From positions 1-64,000 of the forward strand of contig CAZFKP010000016.1 in the NCBI GenBank assembly GCA_964518725.1: 64,000 bases of DNA. The letters are read 5' to 3'. Position numbers and translations under genes: made by a program. Each line of letters opens with the position of its first letter. Position 1 is the stretch's first letter. The notes below the pieces were generated by a model. It was not told the origin of the DNA, did not search any database, and saw only the letters and a program-made list of their open reading frames with translations. Below, one piece after another: positions 16,618 through 24,634 of this stretch. This DNA comes from JANRKF01 sp964518725 (lineage in GTDB: Bacteria; Pseudomonadota; Alphaproteobacteria; Rickettsiales; SXRF01).

Positions 16618-18047
16618 ACGCGCTCCAGATATTAGGCCTGCCAGTGATCCGCCCGGAGATTTACCTCTGTATTGCGCTGTTGTTCCTGCTGCTGTATGGC
16701 GCGTATAAAGCCCCGAAAGCAAATGTGACGCTGGTGCTGGTATCGGTGTTGGTGCTCGCGATCGCCGGATTCCTCGCTTACGATGGCGGTGCATCGGCGC
16801 AAACGATTTTCAGCGGCATGTTTGTGTCGAATGCCTTCACGCTGGTGGCGAAGCTGTTGGTGGTTGCGGCGTCGATCCTGACGCTCTTTTTATCGACCGA
16901 CTGGCTTGCGGAAGAAGGCGGCAGGCCGTTCGAGTTTGCTATCTTAGTGATGACGGCGACGCTCGGCATGATGCTGATGGTTTCTGCCGGTAATTTGCTT
17001 GCGCTCTACATGGCGCTCGAAATGATGAGCCTGTCGCTCTATGTGTTGGCAAGCTTTGACCGCGATAACAAACGTTCAGCCGAAGCCGGCCTTAAATATT
17101 TTGTACTCGGTTCGCTGGCCTCGGGCATGATCCTGTTCGGTTCCTCGCTGATTTACGGTTTCGCGGGCACGATTGGCTTCGAGCAGCTTGGCGCGCTTTT
17201 CTCGCAGAATGCCGAGGTTTCGCGGGCGGTGGTCGTTGGGCTGGTGTTCGTTATCGTCGGGTTCTGTTTCAAGGTTTCTGCCAGCCCCTTCCATATGTGG
17301 GCGCCGGATGTGTATGAAGGCGCGCCGACACCGGTGACGGCGTTCTTTGCCACGGCACCGAAAGTGGCGGGGTTCATGCTGTTTGCACGTGTACTGTACG
17401 AGCCGTTTGTCGGGCTTCACCTCCAATGGCAACCGGTGCTGGTGGCGGCGGCGCTGTTGTCGATGGTGGTCGGCGCCCTGGGGGCTATCATGCAAACCAA
17501 CATCAAGCGTCTGCTGGCCTATAGCTCGATCGGCCATGTCGGGTTTATCATCATGGGGCTGGCGTCCGCCACGCAGCTTGGGGTGCAGGCGGTCGTAGTG
17601 TATCTGACGCTGTATGTGTTCATGAGCATCGGCATGTTCGGTTGTGTGCTGATGGCTGGCCGGGAAAACATCAAGGATTATGCCGGGCTTTCCAAGACCC
17701 ATCCGCTGCTTGCGGCGGCGATTGCGGCCTTTATGTTCTCGATGGCGGGCATTCCACCGCTTTCTGGCTTCTTCGGCAAGATGATGGTGATCCTGGCTGC
17801 GGTCAATGCCGGTCTGTTCTGGCTCGCGGTGGCGGCGGTGGTCACCAGCGTGATCGGTGCCTATTACTATATTAAAATCGTCAAGGTAATGTATTTTGAT
17901 GAGCCAGCGAAAGCACTGTCGCCGGCAGGCTCGCCGTTAGTGATCGCCGCGACCGTCATTGGTGTGGCGGTGACGCTTGGCTTCTTCCTCCTGCCAAGTC
18001 CGCTGGTTAATGCGGCGCTTGCCGCCGCCCAGGCGTTGGTGAAGTAA
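16614..18047 (+). CDS. nuoN: NADH-quinone oxidoreductase subunit N
   Basis: Third antiporter-like subunit of complex I and last of the nuo set. The 477-residue product has about 14 hydrophobic segments. Family blocks include YMALEMMSLSLYVLASF with its functional Glu, FKVSASPFHMWAPDVYEGAP and YSSIGHVGFIIMGLA. It is followed one base later by birA, so transcription probably continues into the cofactor genes. Confidence 0.97.
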   Translation: MNALQILGLPVIRPEIYLCIALLFLLLYGAYKAPKANVTLVLVSVLVLAIAGFLAYDGGASAQTIFSGMFVSNAFTLVAKLLVVAASILTLFLSTDWLAEEGGRPFEFAILVMTATLGMMLMVSAGNLLALYMALEMMSLSLYVLASFDRDNKRSAEAGLKYFVLGSLASGMILFGSSLIYGFAGTIGFEQLGALFSQNAEVSRAVVVGLVFVIVGFCFKVSASPFHMWAPDVYEGAPTPVTAFFATAPKVAGFMLFARVLYEPFVGLHLQWQPVLVAAALLSMVVGALGAIMQTNIKRLLAYSSIGHVGFIIMGLASATQLGVQAVVVYLTLYVFMSIGMFGCVLMAGRENIKDYAGLSKTHPLLAAAIAAFMFSMAGIPPLSGFFGKMMVILAAVNAGLFWLAVAAVVTSVIGAYYYIKIVKVMYFDEPAKALSPAGSPLVIAATVIGVAVTLGFFLLPSPLVNAALAAAQALVK

Positions 18048-18048
18048 G

Positions 18049-18837
18049 ATGGAAGCAAAATTCTACAAAGGCTTTTCCAACCTGCTCGACGATTACCATT
18101 TGCTTTCGTTCGACACGCTGGATTCGACCAACGACGAGGCGAAGCGTCTGGCCAAAGCTGGCGGCGCGCATGGTGCGGTAGTGTGGGCAAAACGGCAGAC
18201 CGTCGGTAAAGGTCGCATGGGGCGCGAATGGATATCGCAGGAAGGCAATCTCTTTGTCTCGATCCTGCTCAAGCCTGAAAAACCGTTGCCGGAATTGTCG
18301 CAGCTTTCATTTGTGGCGAGCGTCGCCGTAGTCGAAGCCTTATCAGCCCTGTTTGAGCGCGAACACCAGCTTGCCTGCAAATGGCCGAACGATGTGCTGC
18401 TGGATGGCAAGAAACTCGCGGGTATTCTGCTTGAATCCTTCGCTTGTGACGTGGATGGCAAACACTGGGTGGTGGTCGGTGTCGGCGTCAATGTCGATTC
18501 GCACCCTTCGGCGGAGGCTCAGTTTCCATCGACCTGTCTGACCGAAGCCGGGGTTGAGCTGGTTTCCGCCAAGATCGTGCTGTCACGCTTCATCCACCAC
18601 TTTATCGAATGCTACAATGAATGGAGCAACAAAGGCTTCGCGCCTATCCGTAAGCGCTGGCTGAAGCTGGCGTGGGGGGTCAAATCCGACATCACCGCCC
18701 GCCTGCCTGACAGCGAAATCACCGGTATTTTCCAGGAAATTGACGCGACGGGCGGGCTGATCATCAAAGACCGCAAAGGCGTCAAGCACACGGTGCGTGC
18801 GGCGGATATCTTTCCGGTGGAGAAGGGGAGGCACTAA
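18049..18837 (+). CDS. birA: Biotin--[acetyl-CoA-carboxylase] ligase
   Basis: Cytoplasmic enzyme that activates biotin with ATP and attaches it to the biotin carboxyl carrier protein. The 262-residue product has KGRMGREWIS (biotinyl-AMP loop) and CKWPNDVLLDGKKLAGILLE, plus a C-terminal SH3-like domain. It lacks the N-terminal helix-turn-helix of bifunctional BirA repressors, so it is enzyme only. The stop overlaps the coaX start (TAATG). Confidence 0.95.
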   Translation: MEAKFYKGFSNLLDDYHLLSFDTLDSTNDEAKRLAKAGGAHGAVVWAKRQTVGKGRMGREWISQEGNLFVSILLKPEKPLPELSQLSFVASVAVVEALSALFEREHQLACKWPNDVLLDGKKLAGILLESFACDVDGKHWVVVGVGVNVDSHPSAEAQFPSTCLTEAGVELVSAKIVLSRFIHHFIECYNEWSNKGFAPIRKRWLKLAWGVKSDITARLPDSEITGIFQEIDATGGLIIKDRKGVKHTVRAADIFPVEKGRH

Positions 18838-19604
18838 TGTTGCTGGTCATTGATGTTGGCAATACCAACGTGGTGTTCGCGGTATTCGACGGTGATAAGC
18901 TTGCCGGACAGTGGCGTATTTCAACCGATGCCAAGCGCACGTCCGATGAATACGGCGTATGGCTGACGCAGGTGCTGGAGCATTCGGAGATTGCCCCGAA
19001 AAAAATTACCCATGCCGTATGTGCGTCGGTCGTGCCGCAGGCCTTGTTTGATTTGCGCCAACTCGCCAAACGCTATTTCGGTTGTGAGTTGATGGTCATC
19101 GGTGCGCCCGGCGTCAAGACCGGTATCGGGGTAAAAATTGATAACCCGCGTGAGGTGGGCGCCGACCGGCTGGTGAATGCGTTTGCGGCGTGGCAGCGCT
19201 ACCAGCAGGCGATGGTCGTGGTGGATTTCGGCACGGCGACGACCTTTGACGTGGTCTCGGCGGCGGGTGATTATGTCGGCGGGGTGATTGCGCCGGGGGT
19301 GAATTTATCGCTCGATGCGTTGCAGAAAGCCGCCGCAAAATTGCCCAATATCGGTATCCAGCGGCCGGAGAAGGTGGTAGGAACGAACACGATCGGCGCC
19401 ATGCAATCAGGCATTTATTACGGCTATGTCGGCCTCATCGAGGGCATTGTCACCCGCATCAAGGCCGAGCATGGGAATGGTATGAAAGTCATCGCAACCG
19501 GCGGCCTGGCCTCGTTGTATGCCAGAGCTACCCCGGTCATTGAGGCGCTGGAGCCAGATTTGACGATCTGGGGGCTCAAGGGTCTGTTCGAGCTCAACCA
19601 GTAA
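18837..19604 (+). CDS. coaX: Type III pantothenate kinase
   Basis: Catalyses the first step of coenzyme A synthesis, phosphorylating pantothenate. The 255-residue product has the ASKHA-fold signatures IDVGNTNVVFAVF at the N-terminus, GADRLVNAFAAW and VDFGTATTFDVV. Length is normal for type III enzymes. It is coupled to birA by a TAATG overlap and precedes rnj, an arrangement familiar downstream of nuoN in alphaproteobacteria. Confidence 0.96.
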   Translation: MLLVIDVGNTNVVFAVFDGDKLAGQWRISTDAKRTSDEYGVWLTQVLEHSEIAPKKITHAVCASVVPQALFDLRQLAKRYFGCELMVIGAPGVKTGIGVKIDNPREVGADRLVNAFAAWQRYQQAMVVVDFGTATTFDVVSAAGDYVGGVIAPGVNLSLDALQKAAAKLPNIGIQRPEKVVGTNTIGAMQSGIYYGYVGLIEGIVTRIKAEHGNGMKVIATGGLASLYARATPVIEALEPDLTIWGLKGLFELNQ

Positions 19605-19647
19605 TGGGCTGTACATTCGAGCCTAACTCGCCTATACCCGGCCTCCT

Positions 19648-21309
19648 ATGACCTTTGACTTCAAAAAATTTAAGGACGATTTGCTGTTTGTGCCGCTTGG
19701 CGGCTCGAACGAAATCGGCATGAACCTGAACCTCTACCATTTCGGCGGTAAATGGCTGATGGTCGATTGCGGCATCGGCTTTGCCGGGGAGCTCCTGCCC
19801 GGTGTCGAAATTGTGGTGCCGGATGTGAGCTTCATTGCCGAGCGTAAGAAAGACCTGGTTGGCCTCGTCATCACCCACGCGCATGAGGATCATGTCGGTG
19901 CGGTGCCGTATGTCTGGCGCGAGTTTGAATGCCCGATTTATACCACCCCGTTCACGGCGGCATTCCTGCGCCACAAGGTGAGCGAAATGGGCGCTGGCAA
20001 AAAACCGCAGATCATTGAGATGCAGCCCGGCACAAAACAGGATATTGCACCGTTTGCGATCGAGCTGGTCGAGCTGACCCACTCGATTCCAGAAATGCAG
20101 GCGGTGGCGATCACCACGCCGAAGGGGGTGGTGATCCATACCGGCGACTGGAAGTTTGATGCCGATCCGCTGGTAGGGCCGGTATCGGATTATGATGCAC
20201 TCAAGAATTACGGCGATAAAAACGTACTCGCCATGGTCTGCGATTCCACCAACGTCTTTGTCGAAGGCGATTCCGGATCGGAAGGCGAGGTGCGCGAGCA
20301 TTTGATCGCGGCGATCCGAAAATGCGAGCAGCGGGTGGTGGTTTCGACCTTTGCCTCGAACTTCGCCCGCGTCAAAACCGCGATTGAGGCGGCCGAGGAA
20401 ACCGGGCGTATTGTGGCGCTCGCCGGGCGCTCGTTGCACCGTGTGGTCGAAGCCGCCCGCGAATCAGGCTATTTGTCCGCCAATGTCGAATTCCTCAGTG
20501 ACCGTGAGATCATGAACATTCCACGCAAGGATGCACTCATCATTTGCACCGGCTGCCAGGGCGAACCGCGCGCCGCGCTCACCCGCATTGCTCGCGGCGA
20601 TCACCCATCCATCCGCCTCACGCCGGGAGATACGGTCATTTATTCGTCGCGCAAGATTCCCGGTAATGAATCACGCATCAACTGGGTGCATAACCAGCTG
20701 GTGCAGAAGAAAATCGAAGTGGTAACCGAGCGCGACCATTTCATCCACGTGTCCGGTCATCCGGCGCGTGAGGAGCTGAAAAGAATGTATGAGTTGGTGC
20801 GTCCGAAAATCGCGGTTCCGACGCATGGCGAGCCGCGCCACTTGCACGAGCATTGCAAATTTGCACGGTTGCAGGGCGTGAAAGAAACGGTCGAAGCGAA
20901 AAATGGCGCGATCATCTGGCTGGAGCCGGGCGAGGCGAGCATAGTGGATCATGTGAAATCCGGTTATATTGCCGTTGATGGCAACTCACTGATTCCCACC
21001 GATGGCGAGATCATCCGCACCCGGCGCAAGTTGCGCGATGGCGGGCTGGTGGTGGTAAGCTTTGCGATTGATGGCGAAAACCGGTTGGCGGGTGATGTGC
21101 AGTTTTCCGCGCCCGGCGTGCTCGATGCCGAAGAAGATGGCGATTTCATCGAGGAGTTGCTCGCCGAGGTGACCGACATCATCGAATCCACGCCGCGCAA
21201 ACTGAAGTTTGATGATATGAAAGAGCGCGTGCGCCTGGCGCTGCGTAAACTCATCAATAACGAGCTGGATAAGAAACCGGTGATTCAGGTGATGGCGATT
21301 CGGGTATAG
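19648..21309 (+). CDS. rnj: Ribonuclease J
   Basis: Metallo-beta-lactamase/beta-CASP ribonuclease for 5'-3' exonuclease and endonuclease processing of RNA. The 553-residue product has the zinc motif HAHEDH at residues 77-82, then a beta-CASP domain with STFASNFAR and the C-terminal HVSGHPAREELKRM. It follows coaX by 43 bases and converges with the minus-strand glycine-rich cluster, whose last stop codon begins only four bases later. Confidence 0.95.
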   Translation: MTFDFKKFKDDLLFVPLGGSNEIGMNLNLYHFGGKWLMVDCGIGFAGELLPGVEIVVPDVSFIAERKKDLVGLVITHAHEDHVGAVPYVWREFECPIYTTPFTAAFLRHKVSEMGAGKKPQIIEMQPGTKQDIAPFAIELVELTHSIPEMQAVAITTPKGVVIHTGDWKFDADPLVGPVSDYDALKNYGDKNVLAMVCDSTNVFVEGDSGSEGEVREHLIAAIRKCEQRVVVSTFASNFARVKTAIEAAEETGRIVALAGRSLHRVVEAARESGYLSANVEFLSDREIMNIPRKDALIICTGCQGEPRAALTRIARGDHPSIRLTPGDTVIYSSRKIPGNESRINWVHNQLVQKKIEVVTERDHFIHVSGHPAREELKRMYELVRPKIAVPTHGEPRHLHEHCKFARLQGVKETVEAKNGAIIWLEPGEASIVDHVKSGYIAVDGNSLIPTDGEIIRTRRKLRDGGLVVVSFAIDGENRLAGDVQFSAPGVLDAEEDGDFIEELLAEVTDIIESTPRKLKFDDMKERVRLALRKLINNELDKKPVIQVMAIRV

Positions 21310-21313
21310 TGCG

Positions 21314-21757
21314 CTAGCGGTGCGGTGTGAACGATGCTTGTTGCTGTTCGGCCTTGAGCTTTTCCTGAAAATGCCCGGCGCTGTGCGCCAGTTCCTCAAA
21401 CGCTTCTTTCGATACGGATTTACTGCGGCCTGTTTCCACCCCTTGTGCAAACGAGATATTGGCGACGTTGATGACATCCTGTGCATCGACCGCAACCGCT
21501 TCACGGCTCATGGCGATGCCGGTAAAGCTGCCGATCAGCCCGCCGACCGAGACGCCCATCTGGGCGAAGCCGATGGCGCCGACGGTGGCCACGGCAGCTG
21601 CGCCACCCGGTACAATGCCGATGCCGCCCAGTAGCGCGCCCAACCCGGCGCCCGCGACTAGGCCGATGGCGCCGACGATCACGGCGCCGCGAACCATGCC
21701 GAAGAAACCGGCTTTCAACGATTCAAAAAAAGATGGTTTTTCGGTAGCTATTGCCAT
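21314..21757 (-). CDS. Glycine-rich membrane protein, last gene of the four-gene cluster
   Basis: Unrecognised 147-residue protein. Two long hydrophobic stretches (about 20-50 and 52-84) are packed with GxxxG and GGxxG spacing, resembling glycine-zipper helical hairpins. The polar tail of about 60 residues is predicted helical. A strong GGGAGG ribosome site lies six bases before the ATG. The start overlaps the upstream gene's stop (TGATG), so it is translated with it. Function unknown; candidates include an envelope channel or a pore-forming or secreted protein. Confidence 0.7.
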   Translation of the reverse strand: MAIATEKPSFFESLKAGFFGMVRGAVIVGAIGLVAGAGLGALLGGIGIVPGGAAAVATVGAIGFAQMGVSVGGLIGSFTGIAMSREAVAVDAQDVINVANISFAQGVETGRSKSVSKEAFEELAHSAGHFQEKLKAEQQQASFTPHR

Positions 21758-22221
21758 CAGTGTCCTCCCATCAGATGTTGTGCGGCTTTAGCCGCCATTG
21801 GCAGGCCGGAGCCGGCGAAGACCTGTTCACCGGCGGCGGCCACGCACCCTTCGGTGACCGATTGTACCATGTGCTGCCCCATGGCGGCAGCGGATTTCCC
21901 GGTGCCGGTGCCAGGCACCAGGCCGGCGGATGATGTTTCACAGGCACAATCGACTTTTGTGGTGCTGGCGCCGATGACGCCGGAAATCACGCTGCCGAGG
22001 GCGAGGTGAGCCAGCCCGCGTTTTAGCAGCATTTCATTCGACCAGTCGGCAACCCCAAGACCAAAACCGCCGGTCATACTTTCGAGGATGGCGGAACCGG
22101 CGAACACGGCGCCGGTCAGCGCAATGCCGCGTGGGAAGTAGCCCAGCGCATGGCCGAAGAATTGGGTGGTGCCGGTTTTCAACCGTTGCCACATGGAAGG
22201 TTTTTGCAAAGCTTCATTCAT
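21757..22221 (-). CDS. Glycine-rich membrane protein, third gene of the cluster
   Basis: Unrecognised 154-residue protein with two hydrophobic, Gly/Ala-rich segments (about 31-60 and 69-87). The C-terminal half is Gly/Ser/Thr/Ala-rich and carries a CAC pair and one further Cys. ATG overlaps the preceding gene's stop (ATGA) and its own TGA overlaps the next ATG, so three genes are tightly coupled. Nothing in it suggests an enzyme. Confidence 0.68.
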   Translation of the reverse strand: MNEALQKPSMWQRLKTGTTQFFGHALGYFPRGIALTGAVFAGSAILESMTGGFGLGVADWSNEMLLKRGLAHLALGSVISGVIGASTTKVDCACETSSAGLVPGTGTGKSAAAMGQHMVQSVTEGCVAAAGEQVFAGSGLPMAAKAAQHLMGGH

Positions 22222-22748
22222 CGCGCAAATTCCCGTTGTTCATGTTGTTCCTGCATCAGTTTGGCGCAATGCCCGCCCGATACGTGATGACAATAATCCA
22301 TCGTCTGATCCTGCGAAAGCGATGGTTGCAGTACTTGCCCCTGCCGTGCCTGCGCGTAGAGGCTGGCCTGGGATTCGGCGGCATCCTTGCCGATACGATT
22401 ATTTTCGCTGTGCGCGGCGATCATCGAGCCGATGGCGCCGCCTGCTAACGGCACCCAGATGCCGCCAGTCAGCAGGAAATTACCGGCCATGCTAAGGCCA
22501 CTGGACATGGCACTGGCAACGCTCAGGCCTTCGAGTGCAAGCACGGAAGGCGCAATCGCCGCGATGCCGAGATAGGCCGCGACCGTGAGCGCGGCGGCAA
22601 CCAGCAGACCCTTGCCGAATCCCGAACCCAGCACTTCCAGCGTCCCGCGCCCGGTGGCGGACAATCCACCATAGACGCGCTCATCGATCCACTCCTTGGC
22701 GCGGTCGGGCAGTCCGGTATCATGTTCATCCTGTTCGTAGTGTGCCAC
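22218..22748 (-). CDS. Glycine-rich membrane protein with CHH/HC motif, second gene of the cluster
   Basis: Unrecognised 176-residue protein starting with GTG. An acidic, soluble N-terminus (about 1-40) is followed by two hydrophobic segments (about 44-75 and 80-112) rich in Gly, Ala and Ser, then a Gln-rich polar tail. That tail contains CHHVSGGHC, a compact Cys/His cluster able to bind a metal. About 97 bases separate it from the first gene of the cluster. Confidence 0.66.
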   Translation of the reverse strand: MAHYEQDEHDTGLPDRAKEWIDERVYGGLSATGRGTLEVLGSGFGKGLLVAAALTVAAYLGIAAIAPSVLALEGLSVASAMSSGLSMAGNFLLTGGIWVPLAGGAIGSMIAAHSENNRIGKDAAESQASLYAQARQGQVLQPSLSQDQTMDYCHHVSGGHCAKLMQEQHEQREFAR

Positions 22749-22845
22749 AAAAATTACCCAGAGAAATCACTCTTACACCCCATCATTTTACCATAATGGT
22801 GCTGGTAGTATGTGATAGTTTTATGACAATCCGGCGTGAGCAATG

Positions 22846-23835
22846 TCAGTTTGGTGACATTTTGGTGTGATCCATCTTGAGCAGCGCCTCGCGGGCGGCA
22901 TTCATCACCTTGTCGCGGTGATAGGTGGTTGATTCCGGGTAAGGAATCGAGTGCTCATACATGACGGTTTCTTTAGGGATTTCAATGTCTTTAGTTTTGC
23001 TCGACGGGTCGAGCAGCACCGATTTCGCATGGTCGTGCGAGACAAAGCCGCGGAACCATAAATCCGTCTGGTCGAAAATTTGCCGGAAAATATCGCGGTT
23101 AATGCCAAAACTAGCGCCAATGGCGCCCATGGCGGTCATCGAGGCGATGTAATTGCCCACCATGCCTAGCCCGCCTTCCGCGGTGCCAAGCCCCTCCAAT
23201 ATGTGGGTTGCGCCGCCGCCGGAAGCCAGGATCGCCCCGGCCGCGACACCGATAATAAGACCAACCAGCGCCACTTTCCAGAAGACAAATCTCTCGATGC
23301 CCTCAACCATGCTGCCCTGGAAATGGTTGGTGCGGTAGTCATCCTGATGCTCCTTCAGCACGGCAGCGGCGGCTTCGGCGGTTTTTTCCGGTAGCGGCTC
23401 GCCTTTAACCAGCGCTTTTAATTCGCTGATCTCTTCTTTGATTTCGGCAAACTTGCTGTCTTCATAGGCTTTCATGCGCTTTTCAGCGGTTTTTTCGGTA
23501 GCAGCAACCGCTCCGGCGACCCGGCCAACTTCAGAAAATTCATGCACGCCATACATCATACCGGCGGCGGCAAATCCGGCGGTAATCAACCCAACCGTCG
23601 TTGCGCCAATGGCAACCGGAACGGCAAGGTTGGCGGCGACCACGGCGGTGATGCCCGCGGCCGCAAGTCCGGTGACCGAGCCGATGCCCGCTCCCAGGAA
23701 ACCGCCGCCGAGCTTGCCTTTAACGCCGCCTTTGTAGGATTCCCACCATGCGTGATGGTAGAAGGGGCCTTCGTCGGTGACGGGGCGCCCGGCTTCCAGC
23801 AATTCCCGCATGTGGGTATTTTTCTCGCTATCCAT
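22846..23835 (-). CDS. Four-TM glycine-rich membrane protein, first gene of the cluster
   Basis: Unrecognised 329-residue protein with two Gly/Ala-rich hydrophobic hairpins (about 38-95 and 185-245), separated by a charged coiled-coil-like stretch (about 100-170). The C-terminal region is soluble. The double-hairpin layout looks like an internal duplication of the unit seen in the three smaller neighbours. ATG 23835 is chosen; an in-frame ATG six codons upstream lacks a ribosome site. It is divergent from mce. Confidence 0.68.
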   Translation of the reverse strand: MDSEKNTHMRELLEAGRPVTDEGPFYHHAWWESYKGGVKGKLGGGFLGAGIGSVTGLAAAGITAVVAANLAVPVAIGATTVGLITAGFAAAGMMYGVHEFSEVGRVAGAVAATEKTAEKRMKAYEDSKFAEIKEEISELKALVKGEPLPEKTAEAAAAVLKEHQDDYRTNHFQGSMVEGIERFVFWKVALVGLIIGVAAGAILASGGGATHILEGLGTAEGGLGMVGNYIASMTAMGAIGASFGINRDIFRQIFDQTDLWFRGFVSHDHAKSVLLDPSSKTKDIEIPKETVMYEHSIPYPESTTYHRDKVMNAAREALLKMDHTKMSPN

Positions 23836-23925
23836 GCCTCTAATATACCCCATTTTGGCGCTGGCAAAAGTGAAGCTTTTGTGACAGTCTGCGCCTGTAA
23901 CCCAGCAAAAACAGGAGGTTCCACC

Positions 23926-24330
23926 ATGATTGGCCGGTTAAACCATGTTGCCATTGCCGTCCCTGACCTTGAGGCGGCGAGCGCCCTTTACCGAAATGCC
24001 CTTGGGGCGGAGGTTTCCGCACCGCAGGCCGTGCCGGAACACGGGGTAACGGTGGTGTTCATCACCCTGCCCAATACGAAAATCGAGCTGCTGCACCCGC
24101 TGGGTGAAAACTCGCCGATTGCGCCGTTCCTTGCCAAGAACCCGGCAGGCGGCATGCACCATGTGTGCTACGAAGTAGAAGACATCCTTGCTGCACGCGA
24201 TAAGCTGAAAGCTAGTGGCGCCCGTGTACTGGGTGATGGCGAACCGAAAATCGGCGCGCATGGCAAGCCGGTGTTGTTTCTCCACCCGAAAGATTTCTGC
24301 GGCACCCTGGTGGAACTTGAACAAGTATGA
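23926..24330 (+). CDS. mce: Methylmalonyl-CoA epimerase
   Basis: Glyoxalase-fold enzyme interconverting (R)- and (S)-methylmalonyl-CoA in propionate and odd-chain fatty acid use. The 134-residue product opens with LNHVAIAVPDLEAA, with metal-ligand His7, and has MHHVCYEVEDI and a final GTLVELEQ supplying another ligand. A textbook AGGAGG site sits seven bases before ATG 23926; the longer frame reaching upstream is a shadow of the opposite gene. No mutase gene is in the window. Confidence 0.93.
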   Translation: MIGRLNHVAIAVPDLEAASALYRNALGAEVSAPQAVPEHGVTVVFITLPNTKIELLHPLGENSPIAPFLAKNPAGGMHHVCYEVEDILAARDKLKASGARVLGDGEPKIGAHGKPVLFLHPKDFCGTLVELEQV

Positions 24331-24331
24331 A

Positions 24332-24378
24332 CGGAGCGCAGCGACTAGCGCCATTGAGGCGCGCAGCCCAAGCGGCGC
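24332..24378. repeat. GC-rich palindromic repeat remnant
   Basis: CGGAGCGCAGCG at 24332-24343 is the exact reverse complement of 3290-3301 in the palindrome near nuoD. The following bases include GCGCC and GGCGC arms able to pair. It looks like another, partly diverged copy of the dispersed palindromic family. Confidence 0.45.
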
Positions 24379-24381
24379 CAG

Positions 24382-24415
24382 ATAAAAAACAAAAATCGCA
24401 TTTTTTGTTTTTTAT
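24382..24415. terminator. A/T-rich perfect palindrome after mce
   Basis: Fourteen bases (24382-24395) pair perfectly with 24402-24415 around TCGCAT. The stem is almost pure A on one side and T on the other. It would read as a poly-U-ended hairpin in either direction, so a terminator is possible despite the weak stem. It follows a GC-rich palindromic stretch at 24332-24378 that shares a 12-mer (inverted) with 3290-3301. Confidence 0.4.
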
Positions 24416-24436
24416 TGAGCGTCAGAGAAAAAGTTT

Positions 24437-24625
24437 ATGACCCCACTCTGGGCAATATTCACCTTCCTGAATTTCTGGTGGGTGGCGGCATTTATCGTCA
24501 TCGCCTTCCAGCACCAGCGTACTGACCGGCTGAAGCAAACCGTTCTCTATACCAGCCTCTTGAGTTGCTTGCTAACCGGTATCATTGCGCTATTGATGAA
24601 TGAAGGAATCATCCGCTTTATCTAA
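24437..24625 (+). CDS. Two-TM protein, DUF1467-like
   Basis: A 62-residue membrane protein with two hydrophobic segments (about 5-24 and 37-58) separated by a short polar loop containing HQRTDRLKQ. Between mce and proS in alphaproteobacteria there is commonly a small DUF1467 membrane protein. This one fits by position, size and an N-terminal aromatic-rich FWWV block, though it is shorter than usual. Ten bases before proS. Confidence 0.65.
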   Translation: MTPLWAIFTFLNFWWVAAFIVIAFQHQRTDRLKQTVLYTSLLSCLLTGIIALLMNEGIIRFI

Positions 24626-24634
24626 AGGAGCCCC

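Noticed and set aside
18049..18837. Biotin operon repressor function for BirA
   Set aside because: No N-terminal helix-turn-helix is present; the protein begins at the catalytic domain.
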